Shown one piece after another: positions 18,500 to 31,218 of a stretch of 64,000 nucleotides of DNA. The stretch lies in assembly GCF_039729145.1 (NCBI RefSeq), contig NZ_CP155793.1:1550001-1614000 (forward strand), written 5' to 3'. The notes under the pieces are model-generated. The model made no database searches. It worked only from the letters and a program-made list of their open reading frames with translations, and was not told where the DNA came from. Each line of letters begins with the position of its first letter. The stretch's first letter is position 1. The DNA is from Microbacterium sp. SY138 (GTDB lineage Bacteria > Actinomycetota > Actinomycetes > Actinomycetales > Microbacteriaceae). Made by a program: the position numbers and the translations under genes.

Positions 18500-18757
18500 A
18501 TGGCACACAAAAAGGGCGCAAGCTCAACCCGTAACGGTCGTGACTCCAACGCTCAGCGCCTCGGCGTGAAGCGCTTCGGCGGTCAGCAGGTCCTCGCCGG
18601 CGAGATCATCGTTCGCCAGCGCGGCACGCACTTCCACCCCGGCGTCAACGTCGGTCGTGGTGGCGACGACACGCTGTTCGCTCTGGCCGCCGGTGCGGTC
18701 CAGTTCGGCGCGAAGGGCGGCCGCAAGGTCGTCAACATCGTCGCCGCAGCTGAGTGA
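18500..18757 (+). CDS. rpmA: 50S ribosomal protein L27
   Basis: Large-subunit protein at the peptidyl-transferase centre, 85 residues. The N-terminus [23 protein letters not shown] is diagnostic and starts directly after Met, without the cleaved leader found in Firmicutes. GAGGGGAC lies about 8 nt before the ATG. Paired with rplU upstream and obgE downstream, a widely conserved order. Confidence 0.98.
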   Translation: MAHKKGASSTRNGRDSNAQRLGVKRFGGQQVLAGEIIVRQRGTHFHPGVNVGRGGDDTLFALAAGAVQFGAKGGRKVVNIVAAAE

Positions 18758-18782
18758 TCACAGCGCGACACTAGATATCCGG

Positions 18783-18810
18783 TTCGGGGCGGGCTTCGGC
18801 TCGCCCCGTC
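18783..18810 (+). terminator. GC hairpin between rpmA and obgE
   Basis: A GGGGCG...CGCCCC stem of about 8 bp closed by a CTTCGG-type loop, without a real U-run. It may be an attenuating or weak terminator that lowers obgE expression relative to the ribosomal genes, or an RNase site. Confidence 0.45.
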
Positions 18811-18854
18811 CGTGTATCTACCCTCCGAAAACGCACAGCAACCCTGAGGACTAG

Positions 18855-21139
<2,285 letters not shown>

Positions 21140-21148
21140 ACTGGGCGG

Positions 21149-22402
21149 ATGACCGACCAGACCCCACAGGTGCGCCTGGAGCGCGCCAAAGAGGCCTCCC
21201 GCGCCGCTGCCGCGCTCACGAGCGACGACAAGGCGCGGGTGCTCGAAGCGATCGCCGTCGCCCTTCTCGACGCCGCGCCGCGCATCATCGAGGCGAACGC
21301 CCGCGACATCGTCCGTGGGCGTGACGAGGGCATCGGGGAGTCGCTCATCGACCGGCTGCGTCTCGACGAGAAGCGCGTGGCGGCCCTCGCCGCCGCTGTG
21401 CGCGAAGTCGCGGCCCTCGCCGACCCGGTCGGCCGCGTCGTCGGCGGGCACAGGATGCCCAACGGTGTCGCCCTCGAGCAGGTGCGCGTGCCGTTCGGAG
21501 TGGTCGGCGCCATCTACGAAGCCCGGCCGAACGTGACGGTCGACATCGCCGCGCTCGCGCTGCGCGCGGGCAATGCCGTCGTGCTGCGCGGGGGGAGTGC
21601 CGCGCGCGAGTCGAACACCGTGCTCGTCGACGTCATGCGGCGGGCGGTGGAGAGCGTTGGACTCACGAGCGAGGCGATCCAGACCGTCGATGACTTCGGT
21701 CGCGAGGGCGCGAAGGCGCTCATGCACGGTCGCGGCTTCATCGATGTGCTGGTGCCACGGGGGAGTGCCGGTCTCATCGAAGCCGTCGTCACGGAGTCGA
21801 CCGTGCCCGTCATCGAGACCGGAGCGGGCAACGTCCACATATTCCTCGACGAGACGGCCCCGGACGATTGGGCGAGCGACATCGTCGTGAACGCCAAGGT
21901 GCAGCGCCCCAGCGTGTGCAACGCGGTGGAGACGGTGCTGGTGCATCGTCAGGCGGCTCCGCGTCTGATCCCGCTCGTGGCCAGCGCTCTGCAGAGTGAG
22001 GGCGTCGCGATCCACGGTGACGACATGGTCGCCGGCATGGTGTCGAACGTGATCCCGGCGGTCGAGGAGGACTGGGAGACCGAGTATCTGAGTCTCGACA
22101 TCGCGATCAAGGTCGTCGACTCCCTCGACGAGGCCCTCGACCATATCCGCCGTTACAGCACGGGACACACGGAGTCGATCATCACGACCGACTCGCGCAA
22201 CGCGGAACGCTTCCTCGCCGAGGTGGATTCCGCCGTCGTGATGGTCAACACGTCGACGCGCTTCACCGACGGCGGCGAATTCGGATTCGGCGCGGAGGTC
22301 GGCATCTCGACCCAGAAGCTGCACGCTCGCGGGCCCATGGGGCTGTCCGAGTTGACCAGCACGAAATGGCTCGCGCGTGGGTCGGGGCAGACCCGCGGCT
22401 GA
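21149..22402 (+). CDS. proA: Gamma-glutamyl phosphate reductase
   Basis: Second step of proline synthesis: reduces gamma-glutamyl phosphate with NADPH to the semialdehyde. It has 417 residues with the family signatures VPFGVVGAIYEARPNVT and VQRPSVCNAVET, where Cys 257 is the catalytic thiol, and the C-terminal FTDGGEFGFGAEVGISTQK. No ribosome-binding site is obvious, consistent with leaderless translation from the TAAACT promoter 6 nt before the ATG. Confidence 0.97.
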   Translation: MTDQTPQVRLERAKEASRAAAALTSDDKARVLEAIAVALLDAAPRIIEANARDIVRGRDEGIGESLIDRLRLDEKRVAALAAAVREVAALADPVGRVVGGHRMPNGVALEQVRVPFGVVGAIYEARPNVTVDIAALALRAGNAVVLRGGSAARESNTVLVDVMRRAVESVGLTSEAIQTVDDFGREGAKALMHGRGFIDVLVPRGSAGLIEAVVTESTVPVIETGAGNVHIFLDETAPDDWASDIVVNAKVQRPSVCNAVETVLVHRQAAPRLIPLVASALQSEGVAIHGDDMVAGMVSNVIPAVEEDWETEYLSLDIAIKVVDSLDEALDHIRRYSTGHTESIITTDSRNAERFLAEVDSAVVMVNTSTRFTDGGEFGFGAEVGISTQKLHARGPMGLSELTSTKWLARGSGQTRG

Positions 22403-22467
22403 GGGCTAGACTGGGGGACGCTGTACCTCACAGGATCCCGAACAGCACGCCACGAAACGGAGTCAGG

Positions 22468-22692
22468 ATGAACCTCGTCGCACAGATCGCGATGGCCGCT
22501 GCCGAAACCGAGCACCACGGCAACGTCGCGCTCGAAACGGTGATCTTCGGAGCCATCGCTGCGGTCGTGTTCGCCTTCCTCGGGCTGGTGACCTTCTCGT
22601 ACAAGAACGTCGCCAACCGTCACTCGGCGAAGGCCGAGGCATGGGCAGCGCAGCACGGCAAGGACGGCCACGAGGCGGGACACGGCCACTAG
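22468..22692 (+). CDS. Small His-rich single-pass membrane protein
   Basis: A 74-residue protein of unknown function. It has one transmembrane segment at about residues 25-47 (VIFGAIAAVVFAFLGLVTF) and a C-terminal tail rich in His and Gly (GKDGHEAGHGH). GGAGTCAGG before the ATG is a reasonable ribosome site, and a TAGACT -10-like hexamer at 22407-22412 implies a leader of about 50 nt. It lies between proA and nadD; similar small proteins are common at this place in Microbacteriaceae, as far as I recall. Confidence 0.75.
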   Translation: MNLVAQIAMAAAETEHHGNVALETVIFGAIAAVVFAFLGLVTFSYKNVANRHSAKAEAWAAQHGKDGHEAGHGH

Positions 22693-22698
22693 GCCCCC

Positions 22699-23304
22699 AT
22701 GAACGACGCTGCGACCACGCGCCCCCCGCGCATCGGCGTGATGGGCGGTACGTTCGACCCCATCCATCACGGCCACCTCGTCGCAGCCAGCGAGGTCGCG
22801 AACTCCTTCGGGCTCGACGAGGTCGTCTTCGTGCCGACCGGCCACCCGTGGCAGAAGTCGGGAGTCTCGCCGAGCGAGCACCGCTACCTCATGACGGTCA
22901 TCGCCACCGCCTCGAACCCGCAGTTCACGGTGAGCCGGGTCGACATCGACCGCGAGGGCCCCACCTACACGATCGACACACTGCGCGACCTGAAGCGTGA
23001 TCGACCGGATGCCGACCTCTTCTTCATCACCGGAGCCGACGCCGTAGCGCAAATTCTCAGTTGGAGGGACCATGATGAGTTGTGGGAGTTGGCCCACTTC
23101 GTCGCGGTCTCACGCCCTGGACATGTCCTGAGCACAGACGGCCTCCCGAGCGACAACGTCAGCCAACTGGAAGTGCCGGCGCTGTCGATCTCGTCGACGG
23201 ACTGCCGTGAACGCGTTCGCGACGATCAGCCGGTCTGGTATCTGGTCCCTGATGGGGTCGTTCAGTACATCGCGAAGCATCATCTGTATCGGAGCAAGGC
23301 ATGA
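22699..23304 (+). CDS. nadD: Nicotinate-nucleotide adenylyltransferase
   Basis: Converts nicotinate mononucleotide to deamido-NAD in NAD synthesis, 201 residues. The nucleotidyltransferase motif [12 protein letters not shown] is near residue 17 and the [10 protein letters not shown] segment near the end matches the ISSTxIR motif, with Cys in place of the usual Ile. The start lies 6 nt after the preceding gene and its stop overlaps the next start. Confidence 0.95.
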   Translation: MNDAATTRPPRIGVMGGTFDPIHHGHLVAASEVANSFGLDEVVFVPTGHPWQKSGVSPSEHRYLMTVIATASNPQFTVSRVDIDREGPTYTIDTLRDLKRDRPDADLFFITGADAVAQILSWRDHDELWELAHFVAVSRPGHVLSTDGLPSDNVSQLEVPALSISSTDCRERVRDDQPVWYLVPDGVVQYIAKHHLYRSKA

Positions 23305-24482
23305 GTACATCGGATCAGCAGGAGCAGGGTCCGCTGACGCGAAAGCAGCTGCGGGAGATTCGATTGACGGGTTCGACCCCGGTCATCTCCAGCGAGGAGG
23401 CTGCCGCGGCGGCTGAGGCGGCACCGCCCGCACCGCCGCTGCCCCGTGCCGCCGAGCCCGTGGAGATCCCGCCCGCGCCGACTTCCGTGCCTGACGACGT
23501 CAGCGGCGATGCGCCGTTGACGCGCCGCCAGGCGCGCGAGCTCGAGAAGGTGCGCACGGCCTCGGTGCCCGTGATCGCCGGAGAGCAGTCCGAAGAGGCG
23601 GAGGTCGAGCAGCCAGCCCCCGACGCGCCGGCGGAACCGACCGACGAGGAGTCCGCCGCGACGCACGACCCCGCGGAGATCGTGTCGGGGGTCCCGAACT
23701 TCACACGGAACGAAGAGCCGGGCGACGCCGACGATGATGACGTCGACGACGAGGTCGCCGTCGCTCCCGTGCGTGCATCCATCGTCGCGGATTCCGTGGG
23801 AGATGTTCCGCTGGAGTCCGTCGATGGTGCCGGTGACGAGTCCGACGAGGACGATGTTGACGTGGCTTCGGCTCTGGGCCTTCCGGCCGAGAGCACCGGT
23901 GACTCCGAGGCCGACGGTGACGACGTGCTGGCAGATGTCGGTGACGCCGATGATGACGATGACGACGCCGCAGCCCGCCCCACCGTCAACCCCGCGTTCG
24001 GTGAAGGGATCCTCGCCGATGCTCCCGACCCGCACACCCCCTTCCGCCCGTCGTTCGACGAGCTGCTCTCCGTCGGTGACTCGACCGGGTCGCAGCACTC
24101 CGCACCGAACGCCCTGATCTTCACGCCGTCCCCGGGAGAGGGCTCGCTCTCCGGCCCTGTCGCCTCCACCGGTGAGATCCTCGTCACCGGGTCTTATGAA
24201 CTGCCTCAGGGCATGGGCTCGCAGGGCCACGCCCTGGGAACCACCGACGGCAAGGACGTCGACGCCGTTCTCATCGACGGCGAGCTTCCCCCCGCGTCGT
24301 CGCCTACGCCGATCGCCGCCAGCTCGGCGGTCAGCACCATCAAGCCCGCCGGCGAGGTGATCCGTCCGCCGGCGCCCGAGAAGGGCAACCGGCTGATGAT
24401 CACCCTGGCGATCGTCGCCGGAGGCCTCGCCCTCGCTGTCGGTGTCGTCGTCATCATCGCCATCACCACGAATGTGTTCTGA
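23301..24482 (+). CDS. Acidic tail-anchored protein with duplicated LTR motif
   Basis: 393 residues, function unknown. Most of it is disordered-looking and strongly acidic, with Asp runs near residues 140-230. One transmembrane helix sits at the very end (about 361-388, [20 protein letters not shown]), leaving almost no external tail. A short basic motif occurs twice: [19 protein letters not shown] at about 11-29 and [21 protein letters not shown] at about 73-93. The gene overlaps nadD upstream and rsfS downstream by 4 and 1 nt, so it is co-translated with conserved genes. A membrane-tethered scaffold is a guess, not a call. Confidence 0.8.
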   Translation: MSTSDQQEQGPLTRKQLREIRLTGSTPVISSEEAAAAAEAAPPAPPLPRAAEPVEIPPAPTSVPDDVSGDAPLTRRQARELEKVRTASVPVIAGEQSEEAEVEQPAPDAPAEPTDEESAATHDPAEIVSGVPNFTRNEEPGDADDDDVDDEVAVAPVRASIVADSVGDVPLESVDGAGDESDEDDVDVASALGLPAESTGDSEADGDDVLADVGDADDDDDDAAARPTVNPAFGEGILADAPDPHTPFRPSFDELLSVGDSTGSQHSAPNALIFTPSPGEGSLSGPVASTGEILVTGSYELPQGMGSQGHALGTTDGKDVDAVLIDGELPPASSPTPIAASSAVSTIKPAGEVIRPPAPEKGNRLMITLAIVAGGLALAVGVVVIIAITTNVF

Positions 24483-24865
24483 TGCAATCACCTGAAACTG
24501 CCGAAGAGATGCTGCGTCTCGCAGCACAAGCCGCCATCGACAAGGGCGGTGAAGATCTCGTCGCACTGAACGTGTCCGAGCCTCTTCCGCTCGTCGACAT
24601 CTTCCTGCTCGTCACCGGAAACAGCGAGCGCAACGTCGCCGCCATCGCCGATGAGATCGAGGACCGGCTGATCGAGTCGGGCCACAAGCGCGTACGGCGC
24701 GAGGGGCGCGCGGAGGCCCGATGGGTGCTCCTCGACTTCGGCGACCTGATCGTGCACGTCTTCCATCAGGAGGAGCGCGTCTACTACGGCCTCGAGCGAC
24801 TGTGGAAGGACTGCCCCGTCGTTCCGATCGACGTGGCAGAGCCCGCCACCACAGACCCGAGCTGA
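24482..24865 (+). CDS. rsfS: Ribosomal silencing factor RsfS
   Basis: Binds L14 and blocks subunit joining under starvation, 127 residues, DUF143/Iojap family. Typical segments are the early VALNVSEPLPLVDIFLLVTGNSERNVAAIADEIE and the later GRAEARWVLLDFGDLIVHVFHQEER. It keeps the widespread nadD-rsfS neighbourhood, interrupted here by the acidic membrane protein. Confidence 0.95.
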   Translation: MQSPETAEEMLRLAAQAAIDKGGEDLVALNVSEPLPLVDIFLLVTGNSERNVAAIADEIEDRLIESGHKRVRREGRAEARWVLLDFGDLIVHVFHQEERVYYGLERLWKDCPVVPIDVAEPATTDPS

Positions 24866-24866
24866 C

Positions 24867-25556
24867 ATGCCCACGCACCTGATCACCGGTGCGGGTTCCG
24901 GCATCGGTGCAGTCCTCGCGCGCCGTCTGCTGGACCGTGGCGATGACGTGGTGGTGCTTGCCCGCGACGCCGGACGCGCCAGGCAGATCGCAGAGAGCCT
25001 TCTGGGAGCATCCGTCCTGGTCGCTGATCTGGCTCAGCCGGGTCGTCTGTCGTGGGCGCTGTCGAAGCAGCACCTGCCCGACCGGATCGACTCGCTCGTG
25101 CACGTCGCCGGGGTCGTCGACCTCGGTGACGTGGCCGACCTCGCTCCCGCGTTGTGGGAACAGCAGCTGGCCGTGAACCTCGTGGCTCCTGCCGAGCTCA
25201 CGCGCCTTCTGCTGCCCGTTCTGCGCGTGTCGCAAGGGCAGGTCGTATTCGTGAACTCGGGGGCGGGACTGCGTGCCAACGCCGGGTGGGCGGCATATGC
25301 GGCGTCGAAGCACGGTCTCCGGGCCCTCGCCGATGCGTTGCGAGCCGAGGAGGCCGCACACGGTGTGCGCGTGACCTCGATCTATCCCGGTCGCACGGCC
25401 ACTCCCATGCAGGAGCGTGTGCACCAGCAGGAGGGGCAGGACTACGACGCGGAGCGTTTCATCACCCCCGACGCCGTCGTCACGACCATCCTCACCGCCC
25501 TCGATCTTCCGCGAGACGCGGAGATCACCGACCTCACGGTGCGGCCGGGTCGCTGA
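24867..25556 (+). CDS. Short-chain dehydrogenase/reductase
   Basis: A 229-residue NAD(P)-dependent oxidoreductase of unknown substrate. It has the cofactor motif TGAGSGIG at the start, HVAGVVD in place of the NNAG motif, a Ser in VFVNSGAG and the catalytic YAASK. It starts 1 nt after the rsfS stop, so it belongs to the same transcript. The downstream ATPase gene on the minus strand is convergent. Confidence 0.9.
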   Translation: MPTHLITGAGSGIGAVLARRLLDRGDDVVVLARDAGRARQIAESLLGASVLVADLAQPGRLSWALSKQHLPDRIDSLVHVAGVVDLGDVADLAPALWEQQLAVNLVAPAELTRLLLPVLRVSQGQVVFVNSGAGLRANAGWAAYAASKHGLRALADALRAEEAAHGVRVTSIYPGRTATPMQERVHQQEGQDYDAERFITPDAVVTTILTALDLPRDAEITDLTVRPGR

Positions 25557-25579
25557 TCCGGCCTCGTCGTACCGGACGG

Positions 25580-27247
<1,668 letters not shown>

Positions 27248-27258
27248 GCCAGCTTCTT

Positions 27259-27286
27259 TGTTCTGAATTGTTTCGAACAGGAAACA
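27259..27286. promoter_or_regulatory. Overlapping inverted repeats upstream of transporter-B ATPase
   Basis: Two interlocked inverted repeats in an unusually AT-rich stretch: TGTTC 27259-27263 with GAACA 27275-27279, and TGTTTC 27269-27274 with GAAACA 27281-27286. They sit 12 nt from the ATPase start and may be an operator of the divergent unit. Confidence 0.4.
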
Positions 27287-27311
27287 TTTCAGCCGAAGAT
27301 AATCACAATGG

Positions 27312-27317
27312 TTGACA
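27312..27317 (+). promoter_or_regulatory. TTGACA -35-like box, catabolic operon
   Basis: A perfect TTGACA. The -10 at the right distance (CAGATT, 27335-27340) is weak and overlaps the 15-bp palindrome that follows, which is compatible with an activator-dependent or repressible promoter for the operon starting at 27405. Confidence 0.4.
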
Positions 27318-27335
27318 TCTGCGCCGAAATCCTCC

Positions 27336-27350
27336 AGATTCGAGGAATCT
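27336..27350. promoter_or_regulatory. 15-bp palindrome, candidate Lrp-type operator
   Basis: AGATTC-GAG-GAATCT, perfect 6-bp arms around 3 nt. Lrp-family operators are commonly about 15 bp long with an AT-richer centre, and the operon encodes an Lrp/AsnC protein as its last gene. The site covers the expected -10 region. Confidence 0.4.
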
Positions 27351-27404
27351 CCCGCTCGTCGACCGGGAGGGGCACCCGCATCATCGAACCGAAGGAGCGC
27401 ATCC

Positions 27405-28610
27405 GTGCTCGAACAAGCTGGCCGGTACACCGGCTACACCGCGTACGACTACCTGGAAGCCGGCAAGGACTACCGCGAGTTCCGCTACGCCAAGCAGATC
27501 GGCCGTGTGCCGGCCTACGACCTCGGGCTCAGTGCCGCGCAGCAGGAACGCACCGAACGTCTGCTTCGCGAAGAGACCGTGATCTCCCTGCACGAGCACG
27601 TGCAGGTCTTTCCCGAAGACATGGGCGAGCTGCGCGACCACATCCGCCAGGGCCGCGAACCCACCGGCTACCAGGGCCTCGCCCGCTCCGGGTTGACCGC
27701 CGTGTTCGACAACGGCATGGACGGCACCTGCTGCATCTCGAGCGATGCCGGCTGGAAGTACCAGGACGTGCTGTTCGACCTCGGCGTGCGCATGGCCGAC
27801 CTCGCACACCAGGACTACGTGATCAAGGCCGAGTCAATCAAGGACATCCGTCACGCCGCCGAGACCGGACGGGTCGCGCACATCTTCGCGCTCGAAGCCT
27901 CGACCATGATCGAGAACGAGGTCGACCGCCTCGACGTCCTGTACGGCTTCGGCGTGCGGCAGATGGGCATCGCATACTCCGAGGCGAACATGCTCGGCGG
28001 CGGTCTCAAAGAGCGCGGAGACGGCGGGTTGACCTACTTCGGCGAGCGCGCGGTCGAGCGTATGAACAAGCTCGGCATCGCGATCGACATCTCCCACTCC
28101 GGTGACCAGACCTGTCTCGATGTGATCGCCCACTCGACCAAGCCGGTATTCATCACGCACGCCGGTGCGCGCGGCCTGTGGCCGACGAACCGCATGAAGA
28201 CGGATGAGACGATCATCGAATGCGCCAAGCGTGGCGGCGTGATCGGAATCGAGGCCGCCCCTCACACGACGATCTCCCCCCAGCACCCGAAGCACTCCCT
28301 GGAATCGGTCATGGACCACTTCCAGTACTGCGTGGACCTGGTGGGACTCGAGCACGTCAGCTTCGGTCCTGACACGCTGTTCGGCGATCACGTCGGCCTG
28401 CACGACGCGTTCTCGTCGAACCTGTCGCTCGGGCAGGCACATGCGAACGTCGACTACGAGAAGCAGCCGTACGTCGACGGCATCGAGAACCCGGCCGAGG
28501 CCTTCTACAACATCATCGGCTGGCTCGTGAAGCACGACTACTCCGACGACGAGATTCGCGCCGTCGTCGGAGGGAACACCATGCGCGTACTCGAGGAGGT
28601 TTGGGTCTGA
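27405..28610 (+). CDS. Membrane dipeptidase-like protein (peptidase M19), HxH variant
   Basis: 401 residues, amidohydrolase-fold hydrolase of the renal-dipeptidase family. Most of the metal site is visible: Glu 164 (ALEAS), His 231 (ISHS), His 252 (ITHAG) and Asp 323 (FGPD). The N-terminal ligand pair is unusual: the family has HxD, and here residues 63-65 are H-E-H. The body is also longer at the N-terminus (YLEAGKDYREFRYAKQIGRV). No signal peptide, so despite the family name it should be cytoplasmic. GTG 27405 has GGAG 8 nt upstream. First gene of a seven-gene operon with a peptide importer; probably hydrolyses an imported dipeptide-like compound. Confidence 0.8.
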   Translation: MLEQAGRYTGYTAYDYLEAGKDYREFRYAKQIGRVPAYDLGLSAAQQERTERLLREETVISLHEHVQVFPEDMGELRDHIRQGREPTGYQGLARSGLTAVFDNGMDGTCCISSDAGWKYQDVLFDLGVRMADLAHQDYVIKAESIKDIRHAAETGRVAHIFALEASTMIENEVDRLDVLYGFGVRQMGIAYSEANMLGGGLKERGDGGLTYFGERAVERMNKLGIAIDISHSGDQTCLDVIAHSTKPVFITHAGARGLWPTNRMKTDETIIECAKRGGVIGIEAAPHTTISPQHPKHSLESVMDHFQYCVDLVGLEHVSFGPDTLFGDHVGLHDAFSSNLSLGQAHANVDYEKQPYVDGIENPAEAFYNIIGWLVKHDYSDDEIRAVVGGNTMRVLEEVWV

Positions 28611-30229
28611 TGAAGTACAGCAAGTTCCTCGCCCTCGGTGCGGCCGCGGCTCTCGCCGTCGGCCTCGCCGCGTGCGCCCCGTCCGCGCCGGAACCGGGGG
28701 AGTCATCCGGCTCCACCGGCCCGAGCGACGAGACGATCAGCATCGGCACGACGACAGATGTCGTGAACTTCAATCCGGTCCTCGGGAACAGCCGCACGGA
28801 CTCGTGGATCACGAACCTGATGTATCCGCATCTGCTGAGCATCAGCGACGACGGCACCAAGGAAGCCCACGTGGCCACCGACTGGGGCTACGTGGACGAC
28901 ACCACCGGCTTCTACGAGATCCGCGACGATCTCACCTGGAGCGATGGTGAGCCCCTCACCGCCGAGGACGTCGCCTGGACGCTGAACGCCGTCAAGCGCG
29001 ATCAGGCTCCCGGCACGTTCTACGGGCAGCTGGGCAACCTCGACACCGCGACCGCGGTGTCGGAAACCCGCGTCGAGCTCGCCCTCACCCAGCCCGACTC
29101 CTCGATCGTCGAAGAGATCGGCTTCTGGGGCGTCGTCGTTCCGAAGCACGTGTTCGAGCCGCAGGGGTCGATCGCCGAGTTCGCGAACGACGGCAGCGCC
29201 GGAGGCTGGGTGGGCATGGGGCCGTTCATCATGAGCGACTTCCAGGTCGGTCAGCACTACACGCTGAAGCGCGTCGAGGACTACCCGCTCGTCAAGGGCG
29301 GCGTCCCCGGGCACGCCGAGGTCGTGTACCGCGTGTACCCGGACGTGAACACCGAGATCCTGGCGCTGCAGAGCGGCGAGATCGACGTGATCGCGAACGC
29401 GCTGCCACCCGCACAGGTCGAGCAGCTCAGCAGCACCGACGGCCTCCAGGTCGTCGAGGCGCCCGGGCTCGGCTACGCGCACCTGGTCTACAACATGGAC
29501 AAGCCCGACCTCGCGAAGACCGAGGTGCGACAGGCTCTGGCCCATGCGGTCGACTATGACGCGATCCGCACCGTCGTGCTGCAGGGGCAGGCCGTCTCGA
29601 CAGGTTCCAGCGCTCTGATGCCAGTGCTCGCGAAGTACTACGACAAGTCGGTGAAGGAGTACGAGTTCGATCCCGAGAAGTCGCGCTCCCTCATGGAGAA
29701 GGCCGGTTACACGGCAGACGCGAACGGGAATTTCCCCGTCTCGTTCCGGCTGATCTACTCGCTGCAGGACAGCGTGACCAGCCAATGGGCGCAGATGGTG
29801 AAGGACAGCGCGGCGGAGGCCGGCATCACGATCGAGCTGCAGGGCACCGAGCGCAACACATACCTCTCGATGACCAGCGAGGGCGACTACGACATCTACG
29901 CGGGCAACTTCGCGATCATGGACGATCCGGTGACGAACTTCTCGCTGTCGTACCTTCCCGGCGGTGCGATCAACTACACCCATGTCGACGACGCCGACCT
30001 GAACGCGCTGATCGAGGAGGGCATGGTGACGTTCGACGAGGACGAGAAGATCTCGATCATGCGCGAGGCGAACAAGATCGTGCACGAGCAGGTCTACGAC
30101 AACATCATGTACACGCAGAACCTGTTCTTCGCGGCCAGCGACGAATGGGCCGGCTTCATCTCGAAGCCGAGCGAGCTGCTCTCGATCGTGAACCCGCTCT
30201 CGCTCGCGAGCGCGCACCCGGTCGAGTAA
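28610..30229 (+). CDS. ABC transporter substrate-binding lipoprotein (family 5), transporter B
   Basis: Extracellular ligand-binding lipoprotein, 539 residues. The signal ends in the lipobox LAAC with Cys 22, then a Ser/Glu/Pro linker and the family-5 fold (YEIRDDLTWSDGEPLTAEDVAW, GMGPFIM, VRQALAHAVDYDAI). GAGGAGG about 11 nt before ATG 28610, which overlaps the dipeptidase stop by 1 nt, decides the start. Tight coupling to a dipeptidase and two further hydrolases suggests its ligand is the substrate of those enzymes. Confidence 0.92.
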   Translation: MKYSKFLALGAAAALAVGLAACAPSAPEPGESSGSTGPSDETISIGTTTDVVNFNPVLGNSRTDSWITNLMYPHLLSISDDGTKEAHVATDWGYVDDTTGFYEIRDDLTWSDGEPLTAEDVAWTLNAVKRDQAPGTFYGQLGNLDTATAVSETRVELALTQPDSSIVEEIGFWGVVVPKHVFEPQGSIAEFANDGSAGGWVGMGPFIMSDFQVGQHYTLKRVEDYPLVKGGVPGHAEVVYRVYPDVNTEILALQSGEIDVIANALPPAQVEQLSSTDGLQVVEAPGLGYAHLVYNMDKPDLAKTEVRQALAHAVDYDAIRTVVLQGQAVSTGSSALMPVLAKYYDKSVKEYEFDPEKSRSLMEKAGYTADANGNFPVSFRLIYSLQDSVTSQWAQMVKDSAAEAGITIELQGTERNTYLSMTSEGDYDIYAGNFAIMDDPVTNFSLSYLPGGAINYTHVDDADLNALIEEGMVTFDEDEKISIMREANKIVHEQVYDNIMYTQNLFFAASDEWAGFISKPSELLSIVNPLSLASAHPVE

Positions 30230-30261
30230 CAACCACTGAAATCTCGAGGAAGGTCGCCCGG

Positions 30262-31218
30262 GTGTCCCGAGCATCGTTCATTCTCCGTCGCGTGGGTCGA
30301 GGTCTGCTCACGATCTGGTTCGCCGTGACCGTGACGTTCCTGCTCCTGCGTCTGCTTCCCGGCGACCCGGCCCTGGCGAGTCCGAACATGACGGACGACA
30401 TCCGGGCGACCATCCTCGAGCAGTACGGGCTGGACCAGCCCCTGATCGTGCAATACGGGCTCTACATGTGGCAGCTGCTGCAGGGCAACCTCGGCATCTC
30501 GTTCACGCAGTCGATCCCGGTCACCGATGTCCTCATGCAGCGGCTGCCGTGGACCCTTCTCCTGACGATCACGGCACTGGTGCTCACGATCCTCATCGGC
30601 GTTCCACTCGGCGTCGCGGCTGCGTCCCACAAGGGGCGCTTCATCGACAGGGCGGTGCAGGTGGTCGGCGTGACGGGGCAGTCCCTGTTCGTCCCGAGCG
30701 TCGCCATCCTCCTGCTCTTCGTGTTCGGGTTGAACCTCGGATGGTTCCCGATCGGAGGTGCCTACACCAACAACACCTACGGCTTCGAGTGGTACCTCAG
30801 CGTCGCGCAGCACCTCGTCCTCCCGGCGGTGTCGCTCATGCTCATCCAGGTCGGCTCCTACGTGCTCACGATGCGTTCGACGCTGATCGAGACGCTCGGC
30901 GAGGACTACATCCTCCTGGCGAAGGCGAACGGCATCCGTGGCAGCCGCATCCTCTGGAAGCACGCCCTGCGCAACGCCCTGCTCCCCACCACGACCCTGA
31001 TCGGCCTGCAACTCGGATTCCTGGTCGGCGGTGCAGTACTCACCGAGACCGTGTTCGCCTATCCGGGCATCGGGCGCGGGATCTACGAGGCCGTCACACA
31101 GCTCGACTTCCCCGTGCTGCAGGGCGCCTTCCTCATGCTCGCCATCACCGTCGTGGTCGCCAACACGATCACCGACATCATCTACGGCTACCTGGACCCG
31201 AGAGTGAAGACCTCATGA
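30262..31218 (+). CDS. ABC transporter permease (DppB-type), transporter B
   Basis: Membrane subunit, 318 residues, DppB class. Helix 1 (LLTIWFAVTVTFLLLRLLPGDP) carries the class motif. The EAA loop is EDYILLAKANGIRGSRILWKHAL. The end has DIIYGYLDPRVK. GTG 30262 follows GAGGAAGG by 8 nt; the frame is open further upstream into the binding-protein gene, but that stretch is not credible coding sequence. Confidence 0.92.
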   Translation: MSRASFILRRVGRGLLTIWFAVTVTFLLLRLLPGDPALASPNMTDDIRATILEQYGLDQPLIVQYGLYMWQLLQGNLGISFTQSIPVTDVLMQRLPWTLLLTITALVLTILIGVPLGVAAASHKGRFIDRAVQVVGVTGQSLFVPSVAILLLFVFGLNLGWFPIGGAYTNNTYGFEWYLSVAQHLVLPAVSLMLIQVGSYVLTMRSTLIETLGEDYILLAKANGIRGSRILWKHALRNALLPTTTLIGLQLGFLVGGAVLTETVFAYPGIGRGIYEAVTQLDFPVLQGAFLMLAITVVVANTITDIIYGYLDPRVKTS

